Made by a program: the position numbers and the translations under genes
Shown: positions 43,509 to 54,463 of the stretch, in pieces
How the letters are laid out: each line of letters opens with the position of its first letter
How positions within the stretch are numbered: the first letter of the stretch is position 1
Notes under the pieces: model-generated
What the model was told of the DNA's origin: nothing
What the model saw: only the letters and a program-made list of their open reading frames with translations
The model's database searches: none
Source: Arcobacter sp. CECT 8985
GTDB lineage: Bacteria > Campylobacterota > Campylobacteria > Campylobacterales > Arcobacteraceae
NCBI RefSeq assembly: GCF_004116495.1
Contig: NZ_PDKC01000007.1
Span: forward strand, 25,973-89,972
Direction: 5' to 3'
Length of the DNA stretch: 64,000 nt

Positions 43509-43916
43509 TTATGCAAAAGCATGTGCATATTCATTTATTCTTTTTATCATACCTTGTACACCACTTTGTCTATTTGGTGTAATTATCTCTTCAAGTTTTA
43601 ATTCTTGTAAAACTTGTTTATCCATTTGTAAAATCTCATTTGGTGTTAGACCTGAATATAAAGTTAATAATATCTTTACTAATCCTTTTACAATTGCTGC
43701 ATTTGAGTCTGCTTTAAAAATAAGTTTATCTGCATCTTTTTCACAAACAAGCCAAACTTTTGAAGTACAGCCTTGTACTAGATTTTCATCTTTTTTGTGT
43801 TTTTCCTCAAGTGGAGTTAAACTTTTACCTAAATCAATTATATATTCATATTTTTGTAAATCATCATCGAAAATTTCTAAATCACTTTTTATTTCTTCAA
43901 TTCTATTTTCAATCAT
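43509..43916 (-). CDS. sufE: Sulfur acceptor protein SufE
   Basis: A 135-residue SufE-fold protein. The acceptor Cys is in V-Q-G-C-T-S-K-V-W at about residue 49, which takes persulfide from SufS. The block Y-S-G-L-T-P-N-E-I-L near 87-96 is typical. It begins one base after the sufS stop. The protein feeds sulfur to the SufBCD scaffold in the cytoplasm. Confidence 0.9.
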   Translation of the reverse strand: MIENRIEEIKSDLEIFDDDLQKYEYIIDLGKSLTPLEEKHKKDENLVQGCTSKVWLVCEKDADKLIFKADSNAAIVKGLVKILLTLYSGLTPNEILQMDKQVLQELKLEEIITPNRQSGVQGMIKRINEYAHAFA

Positions 43917-43917
43917 A

Positions 43918-45102
43918 TTAATCCTTTAGCATGGTTATGGCTTTTTTTAATCCTACAATGAATTTATCAATATCATCTTTTGTATTATAAAAACCAATAC
44001 TTGCTCTAATTGTACCATCAATATTTAATTTTTTCATTATTGGTTGGGCACAATGGTGTCCTGCTCGAACTGCTATATGCATTTTATCAAGTAAAATTCC
44101 TATATCTTCACAATTTATATTTTCTATATTAAAACTTCTACTACCAATTGTATTTGATGAATTATTATAAAAAATAATTCCAGGAATCTTTTCTAGTTCA
44201 TTATATAAATATTTATATAATTCTTCTTCAATTTCAAAGATATTTTTGATTCCTATATCTTTTATGTATGTAAGAGCTTGTCCAAATCCTACAACACCAG
44301 CAATATTTTGAGTTCCTGCTTCATATCTATATGGAGAATCTAACATAATACTTCTTTCAAAGCTTACATCGTTTATTGTGGCTCCACCTGTTTGATATGT
44401 TGAAACATCTTTTAATAATTCTTCTTTTATATAAATTGCACCAACACCAGTTGGTCCATAAGTTTTATGTGCAGACATTGCATAAAAGTCTACATTTAAA
44501 TCTTGAACATCAACTTCAAAATGAGCTAAACTTTGTGCTGCATCAACCATTATGTAACTATCATATTTATGTGCTAATGTTACAATTCTTTTAATATCAT
44601 GTTTTGTTCCAAAAGCATTTGAAACATGAGTTATACTAACAAAAGAGTTTGGATTTGCTTTTAGTAACTCTTCAAAATGTTCAAAATCAAACTCTAAATT
44701 ATCTTTTGTATTTACAACTTCAAGTCCATCATGAAGTCTTCTTCCTTGCATATGCCAAGGAGTTATATTTGAATGATGCTCTAAAGAAGATATTATTATA
44801 GTTTTAAATTTTTTTGCAAAAGTTGAGGCAATCATATTTAAAGATTCAGTAACACCTTTAGTAAAAATAATCTCTTTAGACTCTTTTGCATTAATAAACT
44901 GTTTTAATAACTCTCTTGTATTTTCAAACTCTTTAGTTGCTTTATTTGCATCACCAAAATTACTTCTGTGAGTATTTGCACAGAAGTGTGTATAATAATC
45001 TACAACTTTATCAACAACAACTTTTGGTTTTTGTGTTGTAGCTGCATTATCTAAATATACACTATTTGTATTTTCAAAAAAAGGAAAATCTTCTTTATAC
45101 AT
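43918..45102 (-). CDS. sufS: Cysteine desulfurase SufS
   Basis: A 394-residue class V aminotransferase-fold enzyme that takes sulfur from cysteine. The start Y-L-D-N-A-A-T-T-Q-K-P is typical; PLP is held by H-H in S-S-L-E-H-H-S-N near residue 117, D in V-D-A-A-Q-S near 192, and the Lys in M-S-A-H-K-T-Y-G-P-T-G near 217. The catalytic Cys is in R-A-G-H-H-C-A-Q-P near 352, a group II (SufS) loop that needs SufE, which follows directly. It overlaps the end of sufD by 8 bases. It differs from the group I NifS enzyme at 50401. Confidence 0.93.
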   Translation of the reverse strand: MYKEDFPFFENTNSVYLDNAATTQKPKVVVDKVVDYYTHFCANTHRSNFGDANKATKEFENTRELLKQFINAKESKEIIFTKGVTESLNMIASTFAKKFKTIIISSLEHHSNITPWHMQGRRLHDGLEVVNTKDNLEFDFEHFEELLKANPNSFVSITHVSNAFGTKHDIKRIVTLAHKYDSYIMVDAAQSLAHFEVDVQDLNVDFYAMSAHKTYGPTGVGAIYIKEELLKDVSTYQTGGATINDVSFERSIMLDSPYRYEAGTQNIAGVVGFGQALTYIKDIGIKNIFEIEEELYKYLYNELEKIPGIIFYNNSSNTIGSRSFNIENINCEDIGILLDKMHIAVRAGHHCAQPIMKKLNIDGTIRASIGFYNTKDDIDKFIVGLKKAITMLKD

Positions 45103-46222
45103 GATTTAATCTCTTTAAATTTTTTATATATCTTCTAATGGCTTTTAACTCAATTTTTCTAATTACTTTTAACTCAATTGAGTCAATAATCATCTCTTTT
45201 GCTTTAGCTTCACTAATTCCTCTTGAACATAAATAGTACAATTGGTCTTGATCTAAAGTACCACAAGTAGCACCATGTGCTGCTTCTAACTCATCAATAA
45301 ATATCTCTAATCTTGGATTTGCATTTACCCTTGCATCATCACTTAATAAAATAGTTTGACTATTTTGAAAAGCTTTTGAAAATACTGCACTATTTTGCAC
45401 TTTTGAATTTACATTAAATAGACTGTGAGCTTGATCATTTAAAAGATGTTTAATTTTTACATCACTTATTGTTGATTTTGCAATATGCTCTACAAACATA
45501 ATATTTGCACTTTTTTGTTTTTGATTATTTTTAATTATTGAATCAAAATTAAAAGTAGCATCTTTATTTTCTAGTTTACTATCAAAAATATTTAATGCAA
45601 GATTTGCTTTATACTCTAAATTTACTAAGTTTAGTACAGCACTTTTACCAAGCACTGTTTTGTAATTAAATATAATCTCTGCACCATTTAAAGTTTGAAT
45701 TTTTGCAATATTAGCTTTTATCTGTTCTTTTATAAGATATTTTCTATTTGCACTTATAAAATAGTTACTATTTAATTCATTGTGAAAGGTTTCTAATATA
45801 TCACAATTTACTTCAACTTCAATATTTAGTGAACTTGTAAAAAATTTGTTATCACCTTCAAATATATTTATAATATTTAATGGTTTTGAACACTCTTTTT
45901 TTATTTTCAATGTAGTTGTATCTTTTTCTAAATAGCTATTTAATGTATATAAACTATTTGCACTACTATTTTCAAAACTATCTTGAGATATTTCAATACA
46001 ATCTTTTATATCATCATCTAATATAATTTTATTATTTACAAAGAAGATATTATAAAAGTGTTCATCTTTTAAATATTCATATTTTGATAAGTCTATATTT
46101 TCATTTACATTAAAATCAAAATCTTTTTCAAAATAAGGATAAACATTGAAGCTTCTATACTCTTCAACTTTTTTTGTTGGTAAGATATTGATATCTAAAT
46201 TTTTTATATCTACTATCTTCAT
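45095..46222 (-). CDS. sufD: Fe-S cluster assembly protein SufD
   Basis: A 375-residue SufB/SufD-family beta-helix protein. The N-terminal part is divergent and A+T-driven in composition. The C-terminal family core is clear: A-V-F-S-K-A-F-Q-N-S-Q-T-I-L-L-S-D-D-A-R, P-R-L-E-I-F-I-D-E-L-E-A-A-H-G-A-T and Y-Y-L-C-S-R-G-I-S-E. It forms the SufBC2D scaffold. Its ATG shares a base with the sufC stop. It is somewhat shorter than E. coli SufD (423). Confidence 0.9.
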   Translation of the reverse strand: MKIVDIKNLDINILPTKKVEEYRSFNVYPYFEKDFDFNVNENIDLSKYEYLKDEHFYNIFFVNNKIILDDDIKDCIEISQDSFENSSANSLYTLNSYLEKDTTTLKIKKECSKPLNIINIFEGDNKFFTSSLNIEVEVNCDILETFHNELNSNYFISANRKYLIKEQIKANIAKIQTLNGAEIIFNYKTVLGKSAVLNLVNLEYKANLALNIFDSKLENKDATFNFDSIIKNNQKQKSANIMFVEHIAKSTISDVKIKHLLNDQAHSLFNVNSKVQNSAVFSKAFQNSQTILLSDDARVNANPRLEIFIDELEAAHGATCGTLDQDQLYYLCSRGISEAKAKEMIIDSIELKVIRKIELKAIRRYIKNLKRLNHV

Positions 46223-46965
46223 TATCCTTCTCCTAAACCTTCAAAACCTTTTTCTTGAAGTTCTAATGCTAGTGAATAATCACCAGATCTTGATATTTTT
46301 CCATCTTTTAAGATGTGTACATAATCAGGTTTGATTAACTCTAATAATCTATCATAGTGAGTAATCATAAGTAGTGAACGTTTTCCATCAAGTAAAGAGT
46401 TAACTGCTTTTGCTACAAGTTTAATTGCATCAATATCTAATCCTGAATCGATTTCATCAAGTAAAATTAAATCTGGTTTTAATAAAAGCATTTGAAGCAT
46501 TTCATTTTTCTTTTTTTCTCCACCACTAAAACCTTCATTTACATTTCTTTTTATGATTTCATCATTTATATTGTAATCTTTTAAAATGCTTTTTACTTCT
46601 TTTAGAAAATGAGCAGAGTTTACTTCTTCTTCATTTTTATAGGCTCTTTTTTCATTTACTGCTGTTTTTAGAAAGTACATATTATTTACTCCCTCAACTT
46701 CAACAGGATTTTGGAAACTCATAAAAATACCTTCATTTGCACGTTCACTTGCATCAAGTTCTAATAAATCTTTATTTTTAAACTCAATACTACCACTGTT
46801 TACTTCACAATCATAGTGATCACTCAATGCTTTTACTAATGTTGATTTTCCTACACCATTAGTTCCCATTAAAACGTGGATTTCTCCTGGTTTTATTTCT
46901 AAATTAAAATCTTTTAAAATATGTTTATTTGCAATACTTACATTTAAATTTTCTATTTTTAACAT
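46222..46965 (-). CDS. sufC: Fe-S cluster assembly ATPase SufC
   Basis: A 247-residue ABC-type ATPase without a membrane partner. Walker A is G-T-N-G-V-G-K-S-T near residue 35, the signature region is F-S-G-G-E-K-K-K-N-E near 146, and Walker B plus catalytic Glu are L-I-L-L-D-E-I-D-S-G-L-D. The G-E-K-K-x-x-E form of the signature is specific to SufC. It powers the SufBCD scaffold in the cytoplasm. Confidence 0.95.
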   Translation of the reverse strand: MLKIENLNVSIANKHILKDFNLEIKPGEIHVLMGTNGVGKSTLVKALSDHYDCEVNSGSIEFKNKDLLELDASERANEGIFMSFQNPVEVEGVNNMYFLKTAVNEKRAYKNEEEVNSAHFLKEVKSILKDYNINDEIIKRNVNEGFSGGEKKKNEMLQMLLLKPDLILLDEIDSGLDIDAIKLVAKAVNSLLDGKRSLLMITHYDRLLELIKPDYVHILKDGKISRSGDYSLALELQEKGFEGLGEG

Positions 46966-46980
46966 CTATTTTTTCCTTTC

Positions 46981-48414
46981 TTAACCAACACTACCTTCTA
47001 GTGATATATCTAGAAGCGCTTTTGCTTCAACAGCGAATTCCATAGGTAGTTCTTTTAAAACATCCTTACAAAATCCATTTACTATAAGTGAAACTGCATC
47101 TTCTTCACTTATTCCTCTTTGTCTAATATAAAATAATTGATCATCTGATATTTTTGAAGTAGTAGCTTCATGCTCAATTTGTCCAGTTGGATTTCTAATA
47201 TCATGATATGGATATGTATGAGCTGCTGATTGGGGACCAATTAGTAAAGAATCACATGATGAGATATTTTTTGCATTTTTAGCACTTTTAGCAAACTTTA
47301 CTAAACCTCTATATGCATTTACACCTTTAAGTGCAGAAATACCTTTTGAAATAATTGTTGATTTTGTATTTTCACCAATATGAATCATTTTTGTTCCTGT
47401 ATCTGCTTGTTGAGCTAATGAAGTAAGTGCAACAGAATAAAACTCTCCACTACTATTATTTCCTTTTAAGATACATGATGGATATTTCCAAGTTACTAGT
47501 GAACCTGTTTCTACTTGTGTCCATGATATTTTTGAGTTATCCCCTTTACAAATACCTCTTTTTGTCACAAAGTTTAAGATACCACCTTTTCCATTTTTAT
47601 CACCAGGATACCAATTTTGAATAGTTGAGTATTTAATATGTGCATCTTTTAGTGCAACTAATTCCACAACTGCTGCATGAAGTTGACTATCATCTCTTAT
47701 TGGAGCAGAGCAACCTTCATTATATGATACATAACTTCCTTCATCACAAATGATTAGTGTTCTTTCAAATTGTCCAGTATTTAAAGCATTTATTCTAAAG
47801 TAAGTTGATAGTTCCATTGGACATTTTGTATTTTTAGGAATATATACAAAACTACCATCAGTAAATACAGCACTATTTAGTGTTGCAAAATAGTTATCTG
47901 AATAAGGAACAACAGAAGCTAAATATTTTTTTAATAGTTCAGGATGCTTATTAGCAGCTTCTGAGATTGAACAGAATATTATTCCCAAATCTTCTAGCTC
48001 TTTTTGAAATGTTGTTTTAACTGAAACTGAATCAAATACAGCATCAACTGCAACTCCAGCAAGTTTTTTTTGCTCTTCTAAAGGAATACCTAATTTTTCA
48101 TATGTTTTTAAAATTTCTGGGTCTACTTCATCTAAAGAACCAAGTGGTTTTTTAGGTGCAGAGTAGTAAGAAAAGTTTTGATAATCTATCTCATCATAAC
48201 CTAAATTAGCCCAGTCAGGTTCTTCCATTGTTAACCATTTTTTATAAGCTTTTAGTCTAAATTCTAGTAGCCATTCTGGCTCTTCTTTTTTTATTGAAAT
48301 AGCTTTTATTACATCTTCATTTAAACCTTTTGGAAATGTTTCACTATTTACAATAGTTTCAAACCCAAGGCTATAATCATTAGATATTACGTTGTTTATT
48401 TTTTCATTTTTCAT
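46981..48414 (-). CDS. sufB: Fe-S cluster scaffold protein SufB
   Basis: A 477-residue SufB, near the usual length. Clear blocks: [12 protein letters not shown] near residue 47, D-S-V-S-V-K-T-T-F near 130, G-S-F-V-Y-I-P-K near 187, W-Y-P-G-D near 266, [11 protein letters not shown] near 325, and C-D-S-L-L-I-G near 383, holding the Cys used for cluster assembly, followed by H-E-A-T-T-S-K-I. It is the first gene of sufBCDSE-T. It has AGGAG before the ATG and a conserved inverted-repeat motif (48429-48445) just upstream. Confidence 0.95.
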   Translation of the reverse strand: MKNEKINNVISNDYSLGFETIVNSETFPKGLNEDVIKAISIKKEEPEWLLEFRLKAYKKWLTMEEPDWANLGYDEIDYQNFSYYSAPKKPLGSLDEVDPEILKTYEKLGIPLEEQKKLAGVAVDAVFDSVSVKTTFQKELEDLGIIFCSISEAANKHPELLKKYLASVVPYSDNYFATLNSAVFTDGSFVYIPKNTKCPMELSTYFRINALNTGQFERTLIICDEGSYVSYNEGCSAPIRDDSQLHAAVVELVALKDAHIKYSTIQNWYPGDKNGKGGILNFVTKRGICKGDNSKISWTQVETGSLVTWKYPSCILKGNNSSGEFYSVALTSLAQQADTGTKMIHIGENTKSTIISKGISALKGVNAYRGLVKFAKSAKNAKNISSCDSLLIGPQSAAHTYPYHDIRNPTGQIEHEATTSKISDDQLFYIRQRGISEEDAVSLIVNGFCKDVLKELPMEFAVEAKALLDISLEGSVG

Positions 48415-48428
48415 CTAATCTCCTAAAT

Positions 48429-48445
48429 AGGACATAAATTGTCTT
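48429..48445 (-). promoter_or_regulatory. Candidate suf operator (AAGACA-N8-CCT, GACA-N5-TGTC)
   Basis: On the minus strand AAGACAATTTATGTCCT lies between the -10 box and the sufB ribosome binding site, at about +3 to +19. It contains the inverted repeat GACA-N5-TGTC. A 14-of-17 match is found upstream of nifS (50321-50337). It may be bound by an Fe-S or iron responsive repressor; the regulator is not identified. Confidence 0.45.
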
Positions 48446-48454
48446 ATATTTAAA

Positions 48455-48460
48455 ATTGTA
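48455..48460 (-). promoter_or_regulatory. -10 box (TACAAT) of the suf operon
   Basis: TACAAT on the minus strand lies 41 bases before the sufB ATG, giving a leader of about 33 bases that holds the candidate operator and the AGGAG site. Confidence 0.45.
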
Positions 48461-48493
48461 TCATAAAATTGTTTACTTGTAAAGTTAAAAACT

Positions 48494-49282
48494 CTATTTA
48501 ATATTTTTTTCTAATCTCTTTGTATAAAATGAAATAGGGTATGTTAAAAGTAAATATCCTATTGCTAAAGGAATATAACTTTCAAATGTTGAATAGGTAT
48601 AAGAATTCACTTCTTGGGCATTCATTGTAAACTCACTGATTGATATAACTGAAAGTAGTGAAGAGTCTTTAATTATTGATGCAAACTGACCTGTAAGTGC
48701 AGGTAACATTCTTTTAAATGCTTGAGGGAAAATTATATATCTATATATTTGGTAGTTATTCATTCCTAAACTTATACTTGTTTCAAACTGTTCAATTTCA
48801 ATTGATTGAATTGCAGCTCGAATTATTTCACATACGTATGCTGCTGAAAATATTGCTAATATAAATACTCCCACTACATATCTATTTTCTAATCCTAAAT
48901 TATCTGCAAAGACATAAAAGAAAATAAGTATTTGAACAAGTAGAGGTGTACCTCTTATAACTTCAATATAAAATCTAGAAAAAAATCTCAAAAATATAAA
49001 TTTTGAACTTTGTGCATATGCAAAAAACAGACCAAAAATAATGCTAAGAATTAGTGCAAAAATAGATATTATAATAGTCATCAAAAAACCATTTATAAAC
49101 TTTTGTTTGTATTCATAAACAGCATCCCAATTAAAATCATACATTATGTTGGAAAACATAAAATATAAAACTAAATATACTAAAACAGCTAATAAAACAG
49201 CATTAAAAACATAGACTCTTTTATTTAAAGAGCCTTGTTTTTTATATGATAATTCATTTATAAAATAATTTTTTAGTTTAAT
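48494..49282 (-). CDS. Amino acid ABC transporter permease (probable ATT start)
   Basis: A HisM/GlnP-type permease. From the first ATG (49159) it would have 221 residues, but the open frame continues upstream for 41 codons that encode a basic stretch (S-Y-K-K-Q-G-S-L-N-K-R) and a full membrane helix (V-Y-V-F-N-A-V-L-L-A-V-L-V-Y-L-V-L-Y-F), as expected for this family. No ATG, GTG or TTG occurs there; an ATT at 49280-49282 has AGGAG 6 bases before it and sits 9 bases from the stop of the binding-protein gene. The full form has 262 residues. The EAA-type loop (E-T-S-I-S-L-G-M-N-N-Y-Q-I-Y) and R-G-T-P-L-L-V-Q are clear. No ATPase gene is adjacent. Confidence 0.8.
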   Translation of the reverse strand: MKLKNYFINELSYKKQGSLNKRVYVFNAVLLAVLVYLVLYFMFSNIMYDFNWDAVYEYKQKFINGFLMTIIISIFALILSIIFGLFFAYAQSSKFIFLRFFSRFYIEVIRGTPLLVQILIFFYVFADNLGLENRYVVGVFILAIFSAAYVCEIIRAAIQSIEIEQFETSISLGMNNYQIYRYIIFPQAFKRMLPALTGQFASIIKDSSLLSVISISEFTMNAQEVNSYTYSTFESYIPLAIGYLLLTYPISFYTKRLEKNIK

Positions 49283-49291
49283 AGTTTACTC

Positions 49292-50098
49292 CTAAAAGAA
49301 AAAAGGAATATTTTTTGAATCAAAAGTCTTTTTTGCTTCATTTAAATATTTATAAGCAAAGTCATCAAATGTACCGTCTTCTTTAGCTTTTTTTATAAAT
49401 TCATTAATTTTTTCTTTTAGCTTTTTATCATTTTTTCTTAATGCAACACCCCAATATTCAAAATGTTTTTGAAAAGGTTTAAGTAGGGCAACTGTAGTAT
49501 CTTTATGTTTAACACTATTTCTATATATTGTTAATTGGTCATATAAAAATCCATCTGCTTTACCTTGTACTACTTCAAGTACACAAGCACTCTCTTTATC
49601 TAAAACTAAAATATTTGCATTTTTTAAATGTTCTCTTGCATAAACATGACCAGTTGAGCCTTTTTTTACTGCAACTGTTTTACCTTTTTGGTTTAAATCA
49701 TCTATATTTTTTATATTTGAATTTTTATTTGCAAGGATTGCTAAAGATGTTCTTGCATAAGGATTAGAAAAATCAATTGATTTTTTTCTTTCATCAGTAA
49801 TTGTCATTGATGAAATAATCATATCAACTTTTCCTGTTTTTAATGATGGAATTAATCCATCCCAAGCAATATTTTCAATTTTAAGTTTTTTATCCATTGA
49901 TCTTGCTAACATTTTTGCGAAATCTACTGAAACTCCAGTTGGATTTCCTTTTTTGTCACTCATCTCAAATGGAGGATATGCTAATTCCATACCAACGGTT
50001 AAGACATTTTTGTCCTTAACTTTACTTTTATTGTCACCACATCCGGTTATTATTAATGTACTTATTAAAATAAATATATAAGATAACAACTTTTTCAT
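49292..50098 (-). CDS. Amino acid ABC transporter substrate-binding lipoprotein
   Basis: A 268-residue SBP family 3 protein with lipobox L-I-I-T-G-C (Cys20). Family blocks: V-G-M-E-L-A-Y-P-P-F-E near residue 36-46, G-V-S-V-D-F-A-K-M-L-A near 58, W-D-G-L-I-P-S-L-K-T-G-K-V-D near 81, and F-S-N-P-Y near 109. The D-E-R-K-K motif and the Arg after M-T-I-T bind the amino acid group in this family. Polar amino acid uptake is likely, but the exact ligand is unknown. It is the first gene of a two-gene operon with the permease. Confidence 0.88.
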   Translation of the reverse strand: MKKLLSYIFILISTLIITGCGDNKSKVKDKNVLTVGMELAYPPFEMSDKKGNPTGVSVDFAKMLARSMDKKLKIENIAWDGLIPSLKTGKVDMIISSMTITDERKKSIDFSNPYARTSLAILANKNSNIKNIDDLNQKGKTVAVKKGSTGHVYAREHLKNANILVLDKESACVLEVVQGKADGFLYDQLTIYRNSVKHKDTTVALLKPFQKHFEYWGVALRKNDKKLKEKINEFIKKAKEDGTFDDFAYKYLNEAKKTFDSKNIPFFF

Positions 50099-51600
<1,502 letters not shown>

Positions 51601-51624
51601 AAAAAGATTTCAAAGGAAAAGCAA

Positions 51625-52605
51625 ATGGCAAAAAATGATTTAGTAAGTGGATCAATTTGGGATGAATACTCAAATCAAGTTGTAAATAGAATGAATAATC
51701 CTCAACACCAAGGGGAAATTACAGAGCAAAGAGCAAAAGAGTTAAATGCAAAATTAATTATTGCAGATTTTGGTGCAGAATCATGTGGTGATGCAGTAAG
51801 ACTTTATTGGGCAGTTGATGAAGCTACAGATAAAATCTTAGAATCAAAATTTAAATCTTTTGGATGTGGTACAGCTATTGCATCAAGTGATGTAATGGCA
51901 GAACTTTGTATTGGTAAAACTGTTGATGAAGCAGTAAAAATTACAAATATTGATGTTGAAAAAGCATTAAGAGATACACCAGATACTCCAGCAGTTCCAC
52001 CTCAAAAAATGCACTGTTCAGTTATGGCATACGATGTGATTAAAAAAGCAGCATCTCAATACAAAGGTGTTGATATGGAATCTTTTGAAGAAGAAGAAAT
52101 TGTATGTGAGTGTGCAAGAGTTTCTTTAGCAACAATTAAAGAAGTTATTAAAATAAATGATCTTAAAACTGTTGAAGAGATTACTGATTATACAAAAGCA
52201 GGTGCATTTTGTAAATCATGTATTAAACCAGGTGGACATGAAGATAAAGATATCTACTTAGTTGATATTTTAGCTGATACTAGAGCGTTAATGGAAGAAG
52301 ATAGATTAAAAAATGTAGCTGATGCAAGTGCAAATGGTGAATTAACTTTTGATAAAATGACATTAGTTCAAAGAATTAAAGCTATTGATACACTTTTAGA
52401 TGAAGATATTAGACCAATGCTAGTTATGGATGGAGGTAATATGGAAATTATTGATATAAAAGAAAATTTACCTCACTATGATTTATATATTAGATATTTA
52501 GGTGCATGTTCAGGATGTGCATCAGGAAGTACTGGTACACTTTATGCAATTGAATCAATTTTACAACAAAAAATTGACGAAAACATAAGAGTTTTACCTA
52601 TCTAA
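51625..52605 (+). CDS. nifU: Fe-S cluster scaffold protein NifU (three-domain)
   Basis: A 326-residue NifU with the full domain order. The IscU-type scaffold (1-145) has Cys in A-E-S-C-G-D, F-G-C-G-T-A-I and K-M-H-C-S-V. A central BFD-like 2Fe-2S domain (about 155-205) has C-E-C and C-K-S-C. A C-terminal Nfu domain (about 245-326) has C-S-G-C in L-G-A-C-S-G-C-A-S-G. It assembles clusters with sulfur from NifS. The gene is followed by a clear terminator, so nifS-nifU forms a two-gene operon. Confidence 0.95.
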   Translation: MAKNDLVSGSIWDEYSNQVVNRMNNPQHQGEITEQRAKELNAKLIIADFGAESCGDAVRLYWAVDEATDKILESKFKSFGCGTAIASSDVMAELCIGKTVDEAVKITNIDVEKALRDTPDTPAVPPQKMHCSVMAYDVIKKAASQYKGVDMESFEEEEIVCECARVSLATIKEVIKINDLKTVEEITDYTKAGAFCKSCIKPGGHEDKDIYLVDILADTRALMEEDRLKNVADASANGELTFDKMTLVQRIKAIDTLLDEDIRPMLVMDGGNMEIIDIKENLPHYDLYIRYLGACSGCASGSTGTLYAIESILQQKIDENIRVLPI

Positions 52606-52610
52606 TTTTT

Positions 52611-52636
52611 AATAAAAGAGTTTTTACTCTTTTATT
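52611..52636 (+). terminator. Terminator of the nifSU operon
   Basis: AATAAAAGAGT-TTTT-ACTCTTTTATT is a perfect 11-base stem 6 bases after the nifU stop. The T-rich stem arm itself provides the U run. Confidence 0.8.
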
Positions 52637-52702
52637 GATTACAGTCAATTATTATCTTTTTAAATTTATGTAAAATTATCAAAAAAGATAAGGATACATA
52701 AA

Positions 52703-53149
52703 ATGAGTGAAACAATCAAATCATTTCTTACAAATGACCATAGAACTTGTGATGAAGAGTTCGCAAATTTAGAAAATAAAGTAATGTCTGAAAATTGGCA
52801 AGAAGCAATTAAACTATTTTTTGAGTTTGAAAAACAAATTAAAGTACATTTTGATATGGAAGAAAAGATAATGTTTCCTGCATTTGAAAATAAAACAGGA
52901 ATGAATGAAGGTCCAACACAAGTTATGCGAATGGAACATGCTCAAATGTTAAATGTTGTTTCTTTAATGAAAGATGATATTGAAAAAAAAGATAAAAAAC
53001 ATTTTCTTGGATTAAGTGAAAGTTTAATGATGCTTTTACAACAACATAATATGAAAGAAGAGCAGATGTTATATGCAATGGCAGATGCACATTTAGCAGA
53101 TGAATGTTCTTTAATTATCGAAAAAATGAAAGAATTAAAAAGAGATTAG
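52703..53149 (+). CDS. Hemerythrin-like (HHE) protein
   Basis: A 148-residue four-helix protein with di-iron ligands in hemerythrin order: H13 in T-N-D-H-R-T-C-D, H-F-D-M-E-E near residue 52-57, M-E-H-A-Q near 79, and Q-Q-H-N-M-K-E-E near 114-121. Such proteins bind oxygen or nitric oxide or protect iron enzymes. The next gene, for a 12-helix membrane protein, starts 3 bases after its stop, so the two are co-transcribed and may act together in O2 or NO handling; that is inference. Confidence 0.85.
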   Translation: MSETIKSFLTNDHRTCDEEFANLENKVMSENWQEAIKLFFEFEKQIKVHFDMEEKIMFPAFENKTGMNEGPTQVMRMEHAQMLNVVSLMKDDIEKKDKKHFLGLSESLMMLLQQHNMKEEQMLYAMADAHLADECSLIIEKMKELKRD

Positions 53150-53152
53150 AAT

Positions 53153-54424
53153 ATGTTTAATCAAGGATTATCATTAGATCAAGCACCGCCAATATCTGTT
53201 CCATTTAGATTTTTTTTAACAGCACCAATTTTTGCAATATTAATTGGAGTTATGTTTTTAGTTTATCCCTCTGATGTTATTACAAATAGATATTCACATG
53301 AATCAATTGCAATGGCTCATCTTTTTACACTTGGTGTTTTATCAATGGTAATTTTTGGTGCAATGCAACAAATGATGCCAGTTCTTGCTGGTGCACCAAT
53401 TAAAAAACCAAAATTATTTGCAGGTGTTGTTCATATAACATTGACTTTAGGAACAATATGTTTTGCACTTAATTTTTTAACAACTAACAAAGTTTATTTA
53501 TATATAGCAATAATTTGCTTATGTATATGTTTTTTAACATTTTTTATTGTAGCTATCGTGCTTCTTTTTAAAGTCAAGTATTTAACATCAACAGTTAATG
53601 GAATGAGACTTTTTGCTATTACTGGATTTCTTACAGTTATTTGGGGTGTATATTTAGCTATTTCACACTTAACTGGAAATATTGGAATAAATCATTTTAA
53701 TTATGTAAATATACATATTATTCTTGGACTTTTTGGTTTTGCAAGTCTAATTGTTATTGGGGTATCGTTTCAAGTAATACCGATGTTTTATGTGGGATTA
53801 TCTTTTCCTAAAAAAGTACAAAATAGACTTCCTTTATCTATTTTTACTTTAATTGTTTCCTATATTGCTTTTTCATTTTTAGATTTAGATTTTTATATTT
53901 ATAAAGTGCTTTTTACATTATTTTTTATGATATTTGCTTTTAATGCTTTAGTATCATTAAATAATAGAAGAAGAAATGTAGAAGATGTAACTCTTTGGTA
54001 TTGGAAAGTTTCATTATATTCATTGGTTATAGCTATGTTAAATTGGCTTTTTGTTCCTCAAGATTCATCTTATTTTATGAGTATACTTTTTGCTTTTGGT
54101 TTTTTATTTTCATTACTTCAAGGTATGATATATAAAATAATTCCTTTTTTATGCTGGTTTCATTTAAGTTCAAAAGGTCATTTTAATATTCCAACAATGA
54201 GAGAAGTAATAAATGAAGATTTAATAAAAATACAGTTTTTTGTATATATATTTTCACTTGTATTTTTTATACTTTTTGGTTTTTTTAATGAACTATTTTT
54301 AAATATTGCTGCAATTTTGTTTATTGCTTCAAACTTATTATTTTTAATGAATTGTATTTTAGGTATAAAAAAATATATGAGTATTGCTAAAAATGACCCT
54401 TTACAAACTTTTGTAAAATCATAG
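53153..54424 (+). CDS. Twelve-helix membrane protein, possibly heme-binding (NnrS/heme-copper subunit I-like)
   Basis: A 423-residue integral membrane protein with about twelve helices. Intramembrane His residues are spaced as in NnrS or heme-copper oxidase subunit I-like proteins: E-S-I-A-M-A-H-L-F-T-L-G near residue 47-58, N-I-H-I-I-L-G-L-F-G-F near 185-195, and F-L-C-W-F-H-L-S near 338-345. No copper-site or pump motif of true oxidases is evident. Tight coupling to a hemerythrin gene suggests a role in NO or O2 response. The family assignment is tentative. Confidence 0.55.
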   Translation: MFNQGLSLDQAPPISVPFRFFLTAPIFAILIGVMFLVYPSDVITNRYSHESIAMAHLFTLGVLSMVIFGAMQQMMPVLAGAPIKKPKLFAGVVHITLTLGTICFALNFLTTNKVYLYIAIICLCICFLTFFIVAIVLLFKVKYLTSTVNGMRLFAITGFLTVIWGVYLAISHLTGNIGINHFNYVNIHIILGLFGFASLIVIGVSFQVIPMFYVGLSFPKKVQNRLPLSIFTLIVSYIAFSFLDLDFYIYKVLFTLFFMIFAFNALVSLNNRRRNVEDVTLWYWKVSLYSLVIAMLNWLFVPQDSSYFMSILFAFGFLFSLLQGMIYKIIPFLCWFHLSSKGHFNIPTMREVINEDLIKIQFFVYIFSLVFFILFGFFNELFLNIAAILFIASNLLFLMNCILGIKKYMSIAKNDPLQTFVKS

Positions 54425-54463
54425 TTATGTTATAATATTTCAAAATCCAATTAAAGGAATATT

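Noticed and set aside
43381..43929. 182-codon plus-strand open frame opposite sufE and sufT
   Set aside because: It lies fully antisense to two clear Fe-S genes, has no ribosome binding site or family features, and its Ser/Phe-rich composition is what the reverse of these genes gives.
48494..49159. ABC permease starting at the first ATG
   Set aside because: It leaves out an in-frame membrane helix and basic segment and leaves 132 bases unexplained within a tight operon, while AGGAG points to the ATT at 49282.
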